Below, one piece after another: positions 46,168-56,028 of a stretch of DNA of 64,000 nucleotides (position 1 is its first letter; each line of letters begins with the position of its first letter). This DNA comes from Blastocatellia bacterium. GTDB taxonomy: Bacteria; Acidobacteriota; Blastocatellia; Chloracidobacteriales; JADJPF01. The notes beneath the pieces were generated by a model that did no database searches, was not told the origin of the DNA, and saw only the letters and a list, made by a program, of their open reading frames with translations. The stretch is taken from the NCBI GenBank assembly GCA_025057015.1, contig JANWYG010000021.1:62001-126000 (forward strand), read 5' to 3'. The position numbers and the translations under genes are program-made.

Positions 46168-47298
46168 TTAGTAAGACGGCAGAGTAGTCGCTGGTGGGCG
46201 GTCCTCGGCCCCTTCACTATCAAGATAGCGAGCGCTCACTCGCATAGGATTTCTGTTCCACAGGTTGTAATGCTTGTCTACTCGTCCTGTAGCATGAACC
46301 TCTACAGTACCGTCCCCTAAACCATCAGTCTGGTTAAACGGATTTTGGCGGTTCATCTGCACGGTCAACTTCGGTAAACCCGTAGGCGCATATGGCCAAG
46401 GCCAAGCTGTAGATAACATGCCATGAAAGTGGATGTTACCTATGCGATGAGTAAGCACTTGGTGCGTATGCCCGTGTATAACTGTCACCTTCTCAAACGG
46501 TCTAAGCAGTGCCTGAACTTCCTCAGCATCTTCAGTCCAAAAGTTCCAGTTTCGATAGAGCTTATAAAGCGGTGAATGAGAAAATACAACTATAGGCGTC
46601 TTTCTATCTACCTTTTGTAGGTCTTGCTTGAGCCACTCGCGTTCTTCCTCACCTACTTCGAAAGGACTCTGACGTGCATCGTCTAAGCCAGCAACTATCC
46701 TCATTCTCTCCATAGGAGAGTACCCCTTCGCCGTCCAAAAATCCTTCTCATTTACGCTCATCAACGTGATAAAGTGCACGCCTTTGTGATCAAAAGAGTA
46801 ATAAGGCGGGCCAAAAAGTTCTCTCCATACCTCACCCATATCGAGAAACCAGTCATGCTCGCCTACCATCATCTTCACTGGAGCTTTTATCTCTTTCAGT
46901 ATCTGAGCCCCTAGCTTTAGCTCGCCTGGCTGGCCTAATTGTGCAAGATCTCCGCCGTAGAGCACGAAGTCAGGCTGCGGATCTAGAGCATTTATATCGG
47001 CTACGGCACGTTGTAGCTGCCTAACAAACCGCTCGTTAAGAGTCTTTTCATATAAATGTGAGTCAGATATGTAAGCAAAAGTAAACGGCTTTCTGTCATC
47101 ACTAGAGACAACATCCACTAGCTGAAAAGAATGTGGCGTAAAAGACTTGCTCGCAGCAAAACCAGCTGCCATAGCAGCCATCTTTAAGAACTTGCGCCGT
47201 CCCTGCCAAGTACTACCAGCCTGCATCAGCTCGCTAAACCACCGCTCGCGACTTTTCATATACTCTTGTAGTTTTTTCTCCCACTTCAAAGGTAACAT
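46168..47298 (-). CDS. Tat-exported calcineurin-like metallophosphoesterase
   Basis: A 376-residue dinuclear-metal phosphoesterase. Motifs are in order: ISDSHLY, GGDLAQLG, GEHDWF, FSHSPLYK and HGHTHQVL. A twin-arginine motif RRKFLK at residues 34-39 followed by a hydrophobic run (MAAMAAGFAAS) marks Tat export, so the fold reaches the periplasm with metals loaded. The N-region of about 33 residues is long. The substrate could be a phosphomonoester, phosphodiester or a nucleotide. It sits between two cytochrome genes with gaps of 11 and 16 bp, which is not an arrangement I recognise. Confidence 0.88.
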   Translation of the reverse strand: MLPLKWEKKLQEYMKSRERWFSELMQAGSTWQGRRKFLKMAAMAAGFAASKSFTPHSFQLVDVVSSDDRKPFTFAYISDSHLYEKTLNERFVRQLQRAVADINALDPQPDFVLYGGDLAQLGQPGELKLGAQILKEIKAPVKMMVGEHDWFLDMGEVWRELFGPPYYSFDHKGVHFITLMSVNEKDFWTAKGYSPMERMRIVAGLDDARQSPFEVGEEEREWLKQDLQKVDRKTPIVVFSHSPLYKLYRNWNFWTEDAEEVQALLRPFEKVTVIHGHTHQVLTHRIGNIHFHGMLSTAWPWPYAPTGLPKLTVQMNRQNPFNQTDGLGDGTVEVHATGRVDKHYNLWNRNPMRVSARYLDSEGAEDRPPATTLPSY

Positions 47299-47309
47299 TG
47301 CTATTCCTC

Positions 47310-48476
47310 CTACTTTGCCGGTTCTCTGGTTTGCGGTTTGAGCGAATAGAAACGCTTCTTACTTGCATCGCTCGTAAGCGTCTTCAGAAACTCCACCAGA
47401 TCGAACATTTCCTGATCGGTAAGCTTCAAAGGACGCATCCCACCATCAAGATTGGGGTTTACTTCACCACCTCGGTCATAAAACTTGATTACGTCTAACA
47501 AAGTCTTTTCAGACCCATCATGCATATAGGGCGCTGTGAGCTCTACATCGCGCAACATCGAGGTCTTGAAAGCACCTATGTCGCGCGGCTCTCCAGTTAC
47601 CAGATACCGTCCAAGCTCCGAAAAGCCAGGCGACAGCGCTAGCTCATCTTGGATACGCTGCCTATCCTTGTTTGCCGCTATAAGCTGCTGCGCTTTACGT
47701 GCAAGTTGCGAAAAATTCCTATCTTTCGCTGCTACACCGATGTTGTGAAATTTAAAGTCGCTGAAAAAGGGATTCGTAGAGTTAAACGCATGACAACTGA
47801 TACAACGCGCTTTACCGTTGAAAAGCTCCCAACCGCGCTTTGCCGACTCGGATATAGCAGAAGCATCTCCCGCAATAAAACGATCGAAAGGTGCATCACC
47901 TGATAGCTGTACGCGCTCAAACGCTGCTATGGCTTTCACAATCGTATCTATGGTTATACCTTCACTTCCGAAGACCTTCTCGAATTCGACCCGATATTCA
48001 GGTATTTCTTTGACTCGCTCAACCACTGCGTCATGGTCCTTCATGCCCATCTCTATTGGATTTATCAGCGGTAGCTTAGCCTGCTCCTCAAGCGACGGCG
48101 CCCGCCCATCCCAAAACTGAAGCTCATTAAAGACAGCATTAATGATGCTAGGTGAGTTTCGAGCACCCTTCTTTAGCTCTACTCCAACGGCAACGGCGTT
48201 TGAGTCAGCAAAACCCAAAGCCGGATCATGACACGTAGCACAGCTTACCGTACGGTCTGCTGACAACCTTTTGTCAAAGAACAACTTCTCGCCTAAAGCG
48301 ATCTTTTCCGGAGTCAAAGGATTATCGGCAGGTATGAGAGACTCCCAGAGATCCTGAGGCAAGCCTCTAGGTACTTGGAAGTTCATACTACTGGATGCCG
48401 CTCTCTGCGGAGCTACATCGACTACGAGCACAGCTGCTACCAGCAAAATAAATAGAACCTTGACAATTTTTTGCAT
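47310..48476 (-). CDS. Diheme cytochrome c peroxidase / MauG-like
   Basis: A 388-residue periplasmic diheme enzyme. Signal peptide ~1-25. Heme sites are CATCHDPALGFAD (Cys79, Cys82, His83) and CISCHAFNSTNP near residue 228. The segment LTAPYMHDGSEKTLLDVI carries the C-terminal Met/His region typical of CcpA/MauG. It reduces hydrogen peroxide with electrons from a small c-type cytochrome; MauG members instead oxidise protein or small-molecule substrates. An AGAGGAGG site precedes the ATG. First gene of the three-gene operon. Confidence 0.9.
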   Translation of the reverse strand: MQKIVKVLFILLVAAVLVVDVAPQRAASSSMNFQVPRGLPQDLWESLIPADNPLTPEKIALGEKLFFDKRLSADRTVSCATCHDPALGFADSNAVAVGVELKKGARNSPSIINAVFNELQFWDGRAPSLEEQAKLPLINPIEMGMKDHDAVVERVKEIPEYRVEFEKVFGSEGITIDTIVKAIAAFERVQLSGDAPFDRFIAGDASAISESAKRGWELFNGKARCISCHAFNSTNPFFSDFKFHNIGVAAKDRNFSQLARKAQQLIAANKDRQRIQDELALSPGFSELGRYLVTGEPRDIGAFKTSMLRDVELTAPYMHDGSEKTLLDVIKFYDRGGEVNPNLDGGMRPLKLTDQEMFDLVEFLKTLTSDASKKRFYSLKPQTREPAK

Positions 48477-48555
48477 AAACCTCCTCTCTCTTATCTGGAG
48501 TTCCTCATTGAAGAAAACAAAGTTTTCTCAAAACTATTCCAAAGAAGTTAGGCAG

Positions 48556-50619
48556 CTATCGCAAGTGACTGGCTATCATTTCGAGTAGTTTCTCAGCAGT
48601 GTAGGGCTTTAACAAAAAATCATCGCAATGCTCCAAAGTTTTCTCATTTCCTGACAGTCCACTAGTGCCTATGATCTTTAGAGCAGGATTCATCTTCTTG
48701 AGTATCTTGGCCGTAGCTTGGCCATCGAGGTTAGGCATCATCATGTCCATAAATACAAGCCTTACCTGGTCCATGTTCTTTGCATAACTAGCTATAGCCT
48801 CGGTACCATCTGACACACAAATAGTCTTGTAACCATAAGATTCCAACGTGACCTTTGTTATCTCTCTTATAGCAAGTTCGTCTTCCACGATTAGGATAAG
48901 CTCGCCATTACCTAAAGGAATGGATCTAATAGGTGCAGACTCATAAGGTTCGCCGACAAGCTCAGCAGCAGGTACGTACACCTTAAATTGCGTACCACGG
49001 CCTGCCTCGCTATACACGTCAATAAATCCACCGTGACTTTTGACTATAGCTAGAGCCGTAGACAAACCCAGGCCCGTACCCTTACCCGGCTCCTTCGTAG
49101 TGAAAAACGGCTCGAAGATCCTTCCAAGTACTTGCTGCGGTATCCCAGTACCAGAGTCAGTCACTCTGATAAGAACATACCTGCCCGGCCGTGCCTCAAG
49201 ATGCATGCGAGAATAGTTCTCATCAAGAACCACATTCTGCGCTTCTATACTTAGCATACCACCACTAACCATAGCATCCCTTGAATTAACACATAAGTTC
49301 ATCAAGACTTGATATAGCTGTGTCGGATCACCACACACTGACCAGAGTTCCTTTGGAACATCAGCCTTAACAACTATATTTTTAGGAAAAGTCTGCTGTA
49401 GTATCCTACTCACATCCTTGATCAAGTGCCGCATCTGCACAAGTATTCGTTCACCTTCAAGTCCTCGCGCAAAGGAAAGTACTTGTCGTACCATGTCGGC
49501 ACCGCGCTGAGCGCCAGCTTCTATAGCAGCCAACAGCGCAGCATATCGCTCATCAGCAGCAAGCTCGCGCTGAAGCAGCCTCACAGAGACAAGTATCGGC
49601 GTCAGAGCGTTGTTTAAGTCATGTGCTATCCCACTTGCTAGCGTACCTATGCTTTCCATTCGTTGAGCTCTAAGAAATTGCTCAGCAAGCTTCTTTTTGT
49701 CCGTTATATCCGTATTGACGAGCAACACAGATTCTGGCCGATCGGCATCATCCTTCATCAGCTTCCACCGACACTCCACGATAAGCGGCCTGCCATCACG
49801 CCGTAGTTGCCTCGCTTCAAATACACCTTCATTCTTTAGGCCAACCGAAGAAAGCCCTGGATCTGCATTAGCCACTAAATCAGCTATGTGTTTGCTTACA
49901 GCCTCTTGAGCCGTCCAGCCGTAGAGACGCTCAGCACTGCTGTTCCAATAGAGTATCTTTCCTTCAAGATCGAGTAAGATGATTGCATCTTGCGCCTTGT
50001 CGAGGAGTTCAGCTTGCTTACGCACCTTTTCGACTAACTCTTTTAACGCCGAATTAGCAGTACTCAGCTCACGAGTCCGTTCTTCAACTCGCTGCTCTAG
50101 CTCTTCGTTGAGCGCATGTAGTCGGGCATAGGCATGTTTTAGATCCTCCTCAGCCTGCTTTCTCTCTGTTACATCCCTTATTATCGCAGTAACTAGCAGC
50201 CCGTCTGGCTCAAATAACGGACTCAAGCTTATCTCCACAGGAAACTCCGAGCCACTTTTCTTGCGTCCTTTTAGCTCCAGTCCTACGCCCATCGGTCGAA
50301 CGCGAGGATTGCGTTCATACTCAGCTCGGTGTTCCTTGTGCCTGCTCCTAAGCGCCTCAGGTAGCAGTATCTCTAGCTGCTGTCCAAGAAGCTCAGCCCT
50401 CTCATAGCCAAACAGTCTTACCGTCTGTTCGTTGACAAGAACTATCCTGCCGCTGCTGTCAGAAATGACTATAGCGTCTGGTGCAGACTCTAATAGTCCG
50501 AGAAAACGCTTCTCAGCTCGCTCGTGATCTGCCTTTGCAGCAGTAAGTATTTGCACTTGTCTGTGCAGCTCCTCTACTTGTTGTTTTAGCTTTTCTAAAC
50601 TGTCTGTCTCAGAGGTCAT
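48556..50619 (-). CDS. PAS hybrid histidine kinase with C-terminal receiver
   Basis: A 687-residue cytosolic sensor kinase without membrane segments. In order: N-terminal coiled coil, PAS (~40-160, [20 protein letters not shown]), coiled coil, PAS (~205-315, [20 protein letters not shown]), HisKA with [14 protein letters not shown], HATPase ([24 protein letters not shown]) and a receiver ([12 protein letters not shown]). The H-box is of the NtrB-like class. ATG 50619 is preferred to a TTG at 50631; neither has a clear ribosome site. It is divergent from an NtrC-type regulator, its likely phosphotransfer partner. Confidence 0.88.
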   Translation of the reverse strand: MTSETDSLEKLKQQVEELHRQVQILTAAKADHERAEKRFLGLLESAPDAIVISDSSGRIVLVNEQTVRLFGYERAELLGQQLEILLPEALRSRHKEHRAEYERNPRVRPMGVGLELKGRKKSGSEFPVEISLSPLFEPDGLLVTAIIRDVTERKQAEEDLKHAYARLHALNEELEQRVEERTRELSTANSALKELVEKVRKQAELLDKAQDAIILLDLEGKILYWNSSAERLYGWTAQEAVSKHIADLVANADPGLSSVGLKNEGVFEARQLRRDGRPLIVECRWKLMKDDADRPESVLLVNTDITDKKKLAEQFLRAQRMESIGTLASGIAHDLNNALTPILVSVRLLQRELAADERYAALLAAIEAGAQRGADMVRQVLSFARGLEGERILVQMRHLIKDVSRILQQTFPKNIVVKADVPKELWSVCGDPTQLYQVLMNLCVNSRDAMVSGGMLSIEAQNVVLDENYSRMHLEARPGRYVLIRVTDSGTGIPQQVLGRIFEPFFTTKEPGKGTGLGLSTALAIVKSHGGFIDVYSEAGRGTQFKVYVPAAELVGEPYESAPIRSIPLGNGELILIVEDELAIREITKVTLESYGYKTICVSDGTEAIASYAKNMDQVRLVFMDMMMPNLDGQATAKILKKMNPALKIIGTSGLSGNEKTLEHCDDFLLKPYTAEKLLEMIASHLR

Positions 50620-50710
50620 ATCGCAATCCAATAACAGTTGATTGAAGCACCGTTGATGATAATATCTCTGCTGGAGTACTACAACAGGTAGCCGGTAAAG
50701 AGGTCAAGTT

Positions 50711-52084
50711 ATGTTTAAAGAAAAAGTCCTCGTAGTAGACGACGATGAACTAGTTAGATGGAGCGCCAGGCAAGCCCTGAAGAGCTGGGGTTATGAAGTG
50801 CACGAAGCAACCGACATTAAAACCGCACTAACTACAATCGATGCAGAACGTCCAGGTGCCGTGTTGCTAGATATACACCTACCAGATGGCTCAGGATTAG
50901 ACATACTTAGGGAAATAAGGCAGCTTTCGCCGCAAACCATAGTCATTATGATCACCGGTAATGTCCAGGTTGCAGACACACTCTCAGCTCTACGCGGCGG
51001 TGCATATGATTTCATAAGCAAGCCAATCAACTTAGATGAGCTGCAGGTTACGCTACGTAACGGTTTCGAAACAAAGAAGCTACGTCAAGAAGTCAATAAG
51101 ATAAAGACTGAAAGATCCCGGCTGTTCAGTTTTGAGCAGATAGTAGGCCATTCACCGTCGATGAAAGAGACATTGGCGCTTGCCCGCAAGGTTGCTGAAA
51201 GCGAAGCTACCTCAGTGCTACTTTTAGGCGAAAGTGGTACCGGCAAGGATCTGCTAGCTAAAGCCATACACTACGCTTCACGACGAAGTGATAGGCCTTT
51301 TGTCGCTATCAACTGTGCTACACTGCCAGCTAATTTGATCGAAAGCGAACTGTTTGGATACGAAAAAGGTGCTTTCACCGATGCCAAGTCACGCAAAGAA
51401 GGTCTGTTTGAGCAAGCTGATGGCGGCACCATTTTTTTGGACGAGATTGGCGAGATGGAACTCTCACTACAGGCTAAGCTACTGCGTGTGCTAGAAGAAA
51501 GCTCCTTTCGCAGAGTCGGCGGGCTAAAAGACATTCCCTTAGACGTAAGAGTAATAGCTGCCTCAAACAGAGATCTGCGTGTAGAAGCAGAGGCAGGTAG
51601 ATTTAGGCTAGATCTATATTACAGACTTTCAGTAATACAAATAGATATCCCCCCTCTGAGAAAACGTAGCGAAGATATATTAGGGCTCGCAGAAACTTAT
51701 ATCGCTCATTTCAACGAGAAGCTACGCCGACATATCAAAGGACTCGCTCCAGAGACAAAAGCTGTATTTTTGCGCTATAACTGGCCTGGCAACGTAAGAG
51801 AATTACGCAACTGCATAGAACGAGCTATGATACTAGAAGAAAGTGACCTGATAACTCTCAAGTATCTCCCCCGAGGAATAGCCTGCGATTTCTCCACGCT
51901 CTCAACAGAGCCAGACAAAGGATTCGTCTTGCCGCCTGGAGGCGTCAAACTCGAAGAGGTAGAGCTATCCCTCGTAAGGCAAGCCATGGAACGCAGTAAC
52001 GGCAATCAAACGCGAGCGGCAGAGTTACTAGGCATTTCACGCGACCAGTTAAGGTATCGTCTAAAAAAGATAGGCCTGGCATAG
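50711..52084 (+). CDS. NtrC-family sigma-54 response regulator with GAFTDA loop
   Basis: A 457-residue transcription activator. The receiver (1-125) has Asp54 in [10 protein letters not shown]. The AAA+ domain has Walker A GESGTGKD (~173-180), Walker [11 protein letters not shown] and the sigma-54 loop GAFTDA at 220-225, where GAFTGA is the consensus. The C-terminal Fis-type helix-turn-helix is [20 protein letters not shown]. It is divergent from the hybrid kinase and reads straight into the USP genes, so it may regulate the stress island itself. No clear sigma-54 promoter was found in the island. Confidence 0.92.
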   Translation: MFKEKVLVVDDDELVRWSARQALKSWGYEVHEATDIKTALTTIDAERPGAVLLDIHLPDGSGLDILREIRQLSPQTIVIMITGNVQVADTLSALRGGAYDFISKPINLDELQVTLRNGFETKKLRQEVNKIKTERSRLFSFEQIVGHSPSMKETLALARKVAESEATSVLLLGESGTGKDLLAKAIHYASRRSDRPFVAINCATLPANLIESELFGYEKGAFTDAKSRKEGLFEQADGGTIFLDEIGEMELSLQAKLLRVLEESSFRRVGGLKDIPLDVRVIAASNRDLRVEAEAGRFRLDLYYRLSVIQIDIPPLRKRSEDILGLAETYIAHFNEKLRRHIKGLAPETKAVFLRYNWPGNVRELRNCIERAMILEESDLITLKYLPRGIACDFSTLSTEPDKGFVLPPGGVKLEEVELSLVRQAMERSNGNQTRAAELLGISRDQLRYRLKKIGLA

Positions 52085-52138
52085 TACTTGCTTTATATAC
52101 GTAGTAAACAAAAGTTTTTGGAAGTTTTTCGCAAAGAT

Positions 52139-52981
52139 ATGTTGTCCAAAGCCCAAATTCGGCAAAAAGTCGAGCGAGTACTGTGCCCAGTAGATTTGAC
52201 TGAAGACTCGGCTACCGCAGTCAGCAAGGCAGTCTCTATAGCCACTGCTTTCGGAGCAGAACTCTACGTCTGTTACTGTATAGAGCCGGACAAGGAGGCC
52301 ATCAGAGATCATGTCCGAGGGCTTCACCATATAAAGCAGCTACTAGAAAAGACAAACACTCTAGCCCCAAACTTTTATTGGGAAGGGATAATAATAGAAG
52401 GCGAGCCTGCCGAGGCAATAGTCAGAGAAGCCAGCAGACGACGAGTTGACCTGATAGTGATGCGTTCAAGGCGTCGACCTTACGCAGCAGCTATACTTGG
52501 CTCTACAGCAGAAGCTATCAGTAGAACAGCCCCCTGCCCAGTACTCATTTCACATGCAGATGAAGCAAACGAGCGATTCGTCATAAACAGCATCCTCGTA
52601 GGATATGACTTTTCAGAATATTCCGATCTAGCACTTGCTTATGCATATGTTTTAGCAAGCATAAAGACTTGCACCATATATGTATTACACGTTCTAGCAA
52701 CGCAACAAGACGAAGAAGTACCTTTCCGATACTCTCAGGTGTTAGCCAAGCTAAAATCTGCAGTTCCTCAAACCGCAGGCTTAGAACATGTCGTAGTGGC
52801 TGGCCTAGCCTACCGCGAGATACTCAACTATGCAGAAGAGAAAAAAGTCGACTTGATATGTATGGGAAGCCGAGGTGCAGGATTTGGTTTCAGAGCACTC
52901 TTTGGCTCGAACGCCGATAGAGTGCTCAGGCAAGCTCCGTGTCCTGTGCTAGTCTGTAGACCACTCAAATGGAGTATTTAG
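52139..52981 (+). CDS. Tandem-domain universal stress protein (UspA family)
   Basis: A 280-residue protein with two USP domains. The N-terminal domain (VERVLCPVDLTEDSATAV) has a degenerate ATP loop (RSRRRPYAAAILGST), whereas the C-terminal one keeps the G-x2-G-x9-G-S form (MGSRGAGFGFRALFGSNAD). I start at ATG 52139; a TTG at 52088 would add a non-conserved tail. It lies 54 bp after the NtrC-type gene. USPs aid survival under stress, some as ATP sensors. First of three USP genes. Confidence 0.87.
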   Translation: MLSKAQIRQKVERVLCPVDLTEDSATAVSKAVSIATAFGAELYVCYCIEPDKEAIRDHVRGLHHIKQLLEKTNTLAPNFYWEGIIIEGEPAEAIVREASRRRVDLIVMRSRRRPYAAAILGSTAEAISRTAPCPVLISHADEANERFVINSILVGYDFSEYSDLALAYAYVLASIKTCTIYVLHVLATQQDEEVPFRYSQVLAKLKSAVPQTAGLEHVVVAGLAYREILNYAEEKKVDLICMGSRGAGFGFRALFGSNADRVLRQAPCPVLVCRPLKWSI

Positions 52982-52993
52982 CAAGGAGAAAAA

Positions 52994-53437
52994 ATGCGCA
53001 TACTAATAGCTACAGATGGATCAAAGTACAGTGAGGCAGCTCTGGAGGCTGTTCTAAAGCGGCCTTGGCCACAAGAGTCGCTCTTTAGAGTCGTATCAGT
53101 AGCCGAAATTCCAGCATTGTCTTACGTTACCGGAGAAGAATCAGTGTTAGACTATGACTTCTCAACTTTGAAGAGCTACCATCAGAAGATCATAGATGAA
53201 GCCGTCGCTAAAATAAGAGCCGTTGGCAAACAGGTCTCTGGTATCCTCAGAGATGGGGTAGCCGCCGAGGAAATAGTGGATGAAGCTAAGCAGTGGTCAG
53301 CAGATCTCATCTTGGTAGGCACACACGGCCGACGTGGCCTCAGCAGATTTTTGCTCGGCTCTGTAGCTCAGCAAGTGGCCGCGCACGCCCATTGCTCAGT
53401 GGAAATAGTCCGAATGCAAGATAAGGAGGTATTATGA
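52994..53437 (+). CDS. Single-domain universal stress protein
   Basis: A 147-residue single USP domain with the ATP-binding loop GTHGRRGLSRFLLGSVAQQV and N-terminal MRILIATDGSKYSEAALEAV. It starts at ATG after AAGGAG, and its stop overlaps the next gene's ATG (ATGA). It forms the middle of a three-gene USP run in the stress island. Confidence 0.93.
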   Translation: MRILIATDGSKYSEAALEAVLKRPWPQESLFRVVSVAEIPALSYVTGEESVLDYDFSTLKSYHQKIIDEAVAKIRAVGKQVSGILRDGVAAEEIVDEAKQWSADLILVGTHGRRGLSRFLLGSVAQQVAAHAHCSVEIVRMQDKEVL

Positions 53438-54321
53438 AGATTCTTATCGGTTATGATGGTTCACAATATTCCGACGAGATGCTGCTTGATTTGAACCAGG
53501 CGGGTTTACCAAAAACAGCAGAAGTGAAAGTACTTTCCGTAGGTGAGCTATGGCTTGCACCACCTACCGAAGATGAAAATAGCCCTTTATTTGATCTAGA
53601 AACACCCCGCAAGCTATCCGAGCAAGCTCGCAGGAAGCTTGTCGAAATGTTCCCTAGCTGGCATATCGAGGCGGTAAGTGAAGTTGGCTCGCCCGCCGTA
53701 CAACTTCTTGGTTTTGCTGACGAATGGAAGCCAGACTTATTGGTAGTAGGTTCTCACGGCCGCTCAGCATTAGAACGGCTCTTCTTCGGCAGTGTGTCTC
53801 TGCAAGTTGTCACAGGAGCTCACTGCTCAGTACGCGTAGCGAGAAAACCAAGAAATGAACCAGGTTCACCTGTAAAGATAGTGATAGGTCTAGATGGCTC
53901 TACCGAAGCCAAAGCAGCCGTAGAAGCTGTAGCAAGTCGCTGCTGGCCGGCAAACAGCGAAGTCACGCTGGTTACCTCAATCAATCCGTATGCCATAGAT
54001 AGCACCAATACTCACTCCCAAGATACAGGTGTAAACCTAAAACTTTCTAAAACAGCCGAGTTATATGCCTATGCTCAAAGCATTCAGAACGCCGCAAGCG
54101 AGCATCTGCGGCTTGCTGGACTAACCGTCAATTCGGTAATCTCCGAGGAAAGCCCAAAGAAAAGTATCTTGCACAGTGCTGAGAAACTTGCCGCAGACGC
54201 TATCTTTGTAGGCTCACGCGGACTTGGTATGCTAAGACGACTACTACTAGGAAGTGTCTCCTCAGCAGTAGTTGCGAGAGCTCACTGCTCGGTAGAAGTG
54301 ATACGTAGGCTAACCAGTTGA
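53434..54321 (+). CDS. Tandem-domain universal stress protein
   Basis: A 295-residue protein with two USP domains, both keeping the nucleotide loop: GSHGRSALERLFFGSVSLQV and GSRGLGMLRRLLLGSVSSAV. The first domain begins KILIGYDGSQYSDEMLLDL. The start overlaps the previous stop, so the two are coupled. The gap to the Hsp70 gene is 82 bp and contains only a short palindrome GAGTT/AACTC. Confidence 0.92.
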   Translation: MKILIGYDGSQYSDEMLLDLNQAGLPKTAEVKVLSVGELWLAPPTEDENSPLFDLETPRKLSEQARRKLVEMFPSWHIEAVSEVGSPAVQLLGFADEWKPDLLVVGSHGRSALERLFFGSVSLQVVTGAHCSVRVARKPRNEPGSPVKIVIGLDGSTEAKAAVEAVASRCWPANSEVTLVTSINPYAIDSTNTHSQDTGVNLKLSKTAELYAYAQSIQNAASEHLRLAGLTVNSVISEESPKKSILHSAEKLAADAIFVGSRGLGMLRRLLLGSVSSAVVARAHCSVEVIRRLTS

Positions 54322-54403
54322 AATAGGCATAGATATTGAGTTATAAACTCGCTTATAGTATGCTCATATCTTGGCCTCGTTAAATCGTCGTATGGGGAAA
54401 GAT

Positions 54404-55963
54404 ATGGGCAGAGTTATAGGCATAGATCTAGGAACTACAAACTGCTGCATGGCAGTAATGGAAGGTGGAATAGCACAAGTTATACCTAACAAAGAAGGTA
54501 GCCGAACCACACCTTCCATAGTAGCCTTCACTGAAAAAGGGGAACGCTTGGTAGGCAACATAGCTAAGCGCCAAGCTATTACAAATACCAGCAATACAGT
54601 TTATGCAGTAAAGCGGTTGATAGGCCGCAAGTATAATTCCCCTGAAGTACAGCGCGCCATAGACTCCGTTCCATATGAAATTACCGAAGCCCCTAACGGA
54701 GACGCTCGGGTGAGAGTCATGGGGCGAGACTACTCTCCACCTGAAATCTCAGCGATAATCCTTCAAAGGCTCAAAGCAGCTGCTGAAGATTTCTTAGGCG
54801 AAGAGGTAGAAGAAGCAGTAATTACAGTACCAGCTTACTTTGACGACTTCCAACGGCAAGCTACTAAAGATGCCGGCAGGATCGCCGGGCTAAACGTGCA
54901 GCGTATCATTAACGAGCCAACGGCAGCAGCTCTGGCTTATGGACTAGGCAAGAAGGCAAACGAGCGTATAGCTGTATATGACCTTGGCGGGGGAACTTTC
55001 GACATCTCAATACTTGAAATGAATGATGGTGTCTTTGAGGTGCTTTCCACTTGTGGCGATTCTTTCCTAGGTGGAGAAGACTTCGACAACAAGATCATCG
55101 ACTGGCTTATAGAAGAATTTCGCCAAGAGACAGGCATTGACCTGCGTAATGACCGATTAGCATTACAGCGCCTCAAAGAAGCTGCCGAGCGAGCTAAATG
55201 TGACCTGTCTTTCGCCTCGGAAACCACTATCAATCTACCGTTTATTTCCGCCGATCACACAGGTCCTAAACATCTTGTTAGAGAGCTGACAAGAGAACAC
55301 TTCGAACACCTAGTCTTCGACCTAGTCGAGCGTACCGTAGACCCCTGTCAGAAGGCTCTCTGGGATGCCAGGCTTAAGGCTTCAGACATAGACAAGGTGC
55401 TGCTCGTGGGCGGCCAAACCCGCTCACCGATCGTACAACGGCGAGTCGAACAGATCTTTGGGCGCAAACCCTCCTGTGAAATAAACCCCGACGAAGTAGT
55501 AGCCATGGGAGCATCAATACAGGGTGGCGTGCTACTTGGCGAAGTCAAGGATATCGTGCTGGTGGACGTTTTGTCCCTCTCGCTAGGACTAGAAACTCAC
55601 GGCGACAAATTCGTTCGCCTTATCGAACGAAACTCCAGCATACCCATAAAAAAGACGAAGACTTTCACTACACTTGTAGATAATCAGTCTACAGTGCAAA
55701 TACACGTCTTACAGGGTGAAAGTGACCGAGCAAGCGAAAATCGCTCTCTCGGCAAGTTCGACCTGGTAGGTATCCCGCCTGCACCACGCGGAATACCGCA
55801 AATAGAAGTCTGCTTTGAAGTAAATGCCGACGGGATAGTGCATGTTTCCGCACGAGACAAGCTTACCGGTCGCGAGCAAAAAATAACGGTAACACCAAGC
55901 GGAGGTCTGTCTGAGGCAGAAATAGAGATGTATTCTATGGAAGCTAAGTCATACTATCGGTAA
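54404..55963 (+). CDS. Lidless Hsp70 (DnaK-like) chaperone
   Basis: A 519-residue Hsp70. The nucleotide-binding domain is intact ([13 protein letters not shown], the phosphate loop [13 protein letters not shown], and [12 protein letters not shown]), as is the beta substrate-binding domain (through [18 protein letters not shown]). The chain then ends: the roughly 110-120 residue helical lid is absent. The region after the stop leads to gmhA only 65 bp away and shows no continuing frame, so this is a true short form, not a frameshift I can see. ATG 54404 follows GGGGAAAG. Context with three USPs and a two-component system suggests a stress role. It is probably not the housekeeping dnaK. Confidence 0.87.
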   Translation: MGRVIGIDLGTTNCCMAVMEGGIAQVIPNKEGSRTTPSIVAFTEKGERLVGNIAKRQAITNTSNTVYAVKRLIGRKYNSPEVQRAIDSVPYEITEAPNGDARVRVMGRDYSPPEISAIILQRLKAAAEDFLGEEVEEAVITVPAYFDDFQRQATKDAGRIAGLNVQRIINEPTAAALAYGLGKKANERIAVYDLGGGTFDISILEMNDGVFEVLSTCGDSFLGGEDFDNKIIDWLIEEFRQETGIDLRNDRLALQRLKEAAERAKCDLSFASETTINLPFISADHTGPKHLVRELTREHFEHLVFDLVERTVDPCQKALWDARLKASDIDKVLLVGGQTRSPIVQRRVEQIFGRKPSCEINPDEVVAMGASIQGGVLLGEVKDIVLVDVLSLSLGLETHGDKFVRLIERNSSIPIKKTKTFTTLVDNQSTVQIHVLQGESDRASENRSLGKFDLVGIPPAPRGIPQIEVCFEVNADGIVHVSARDKLTGREQKITVTPSGGLSEAEIEMYSMEAKSYYR

Positions 55964-56028
55964 ACCCTGTTACCTCAGCTTGCCGTCAAGCCTTCTACAG
56001 CATATACTCGACCGAAGGTTGAGTTCAT

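Noticed and set aside
52120-52132. GG...GC element before the first USP gene, possible sigma-54 promoter
   Set aside because: The spacer between GG and GC is 9 bases, not 10, and the predicted transcription start would fall beyond the ATG at 52139.
54322-54403. CIRCE-type heat-shock operator before the Hsp70 gene
   Set aside because: Only a short GAGTT/AACTC palindrome is present, far from the TTAGCACTC-N9-GAGTGCTAA consensus.
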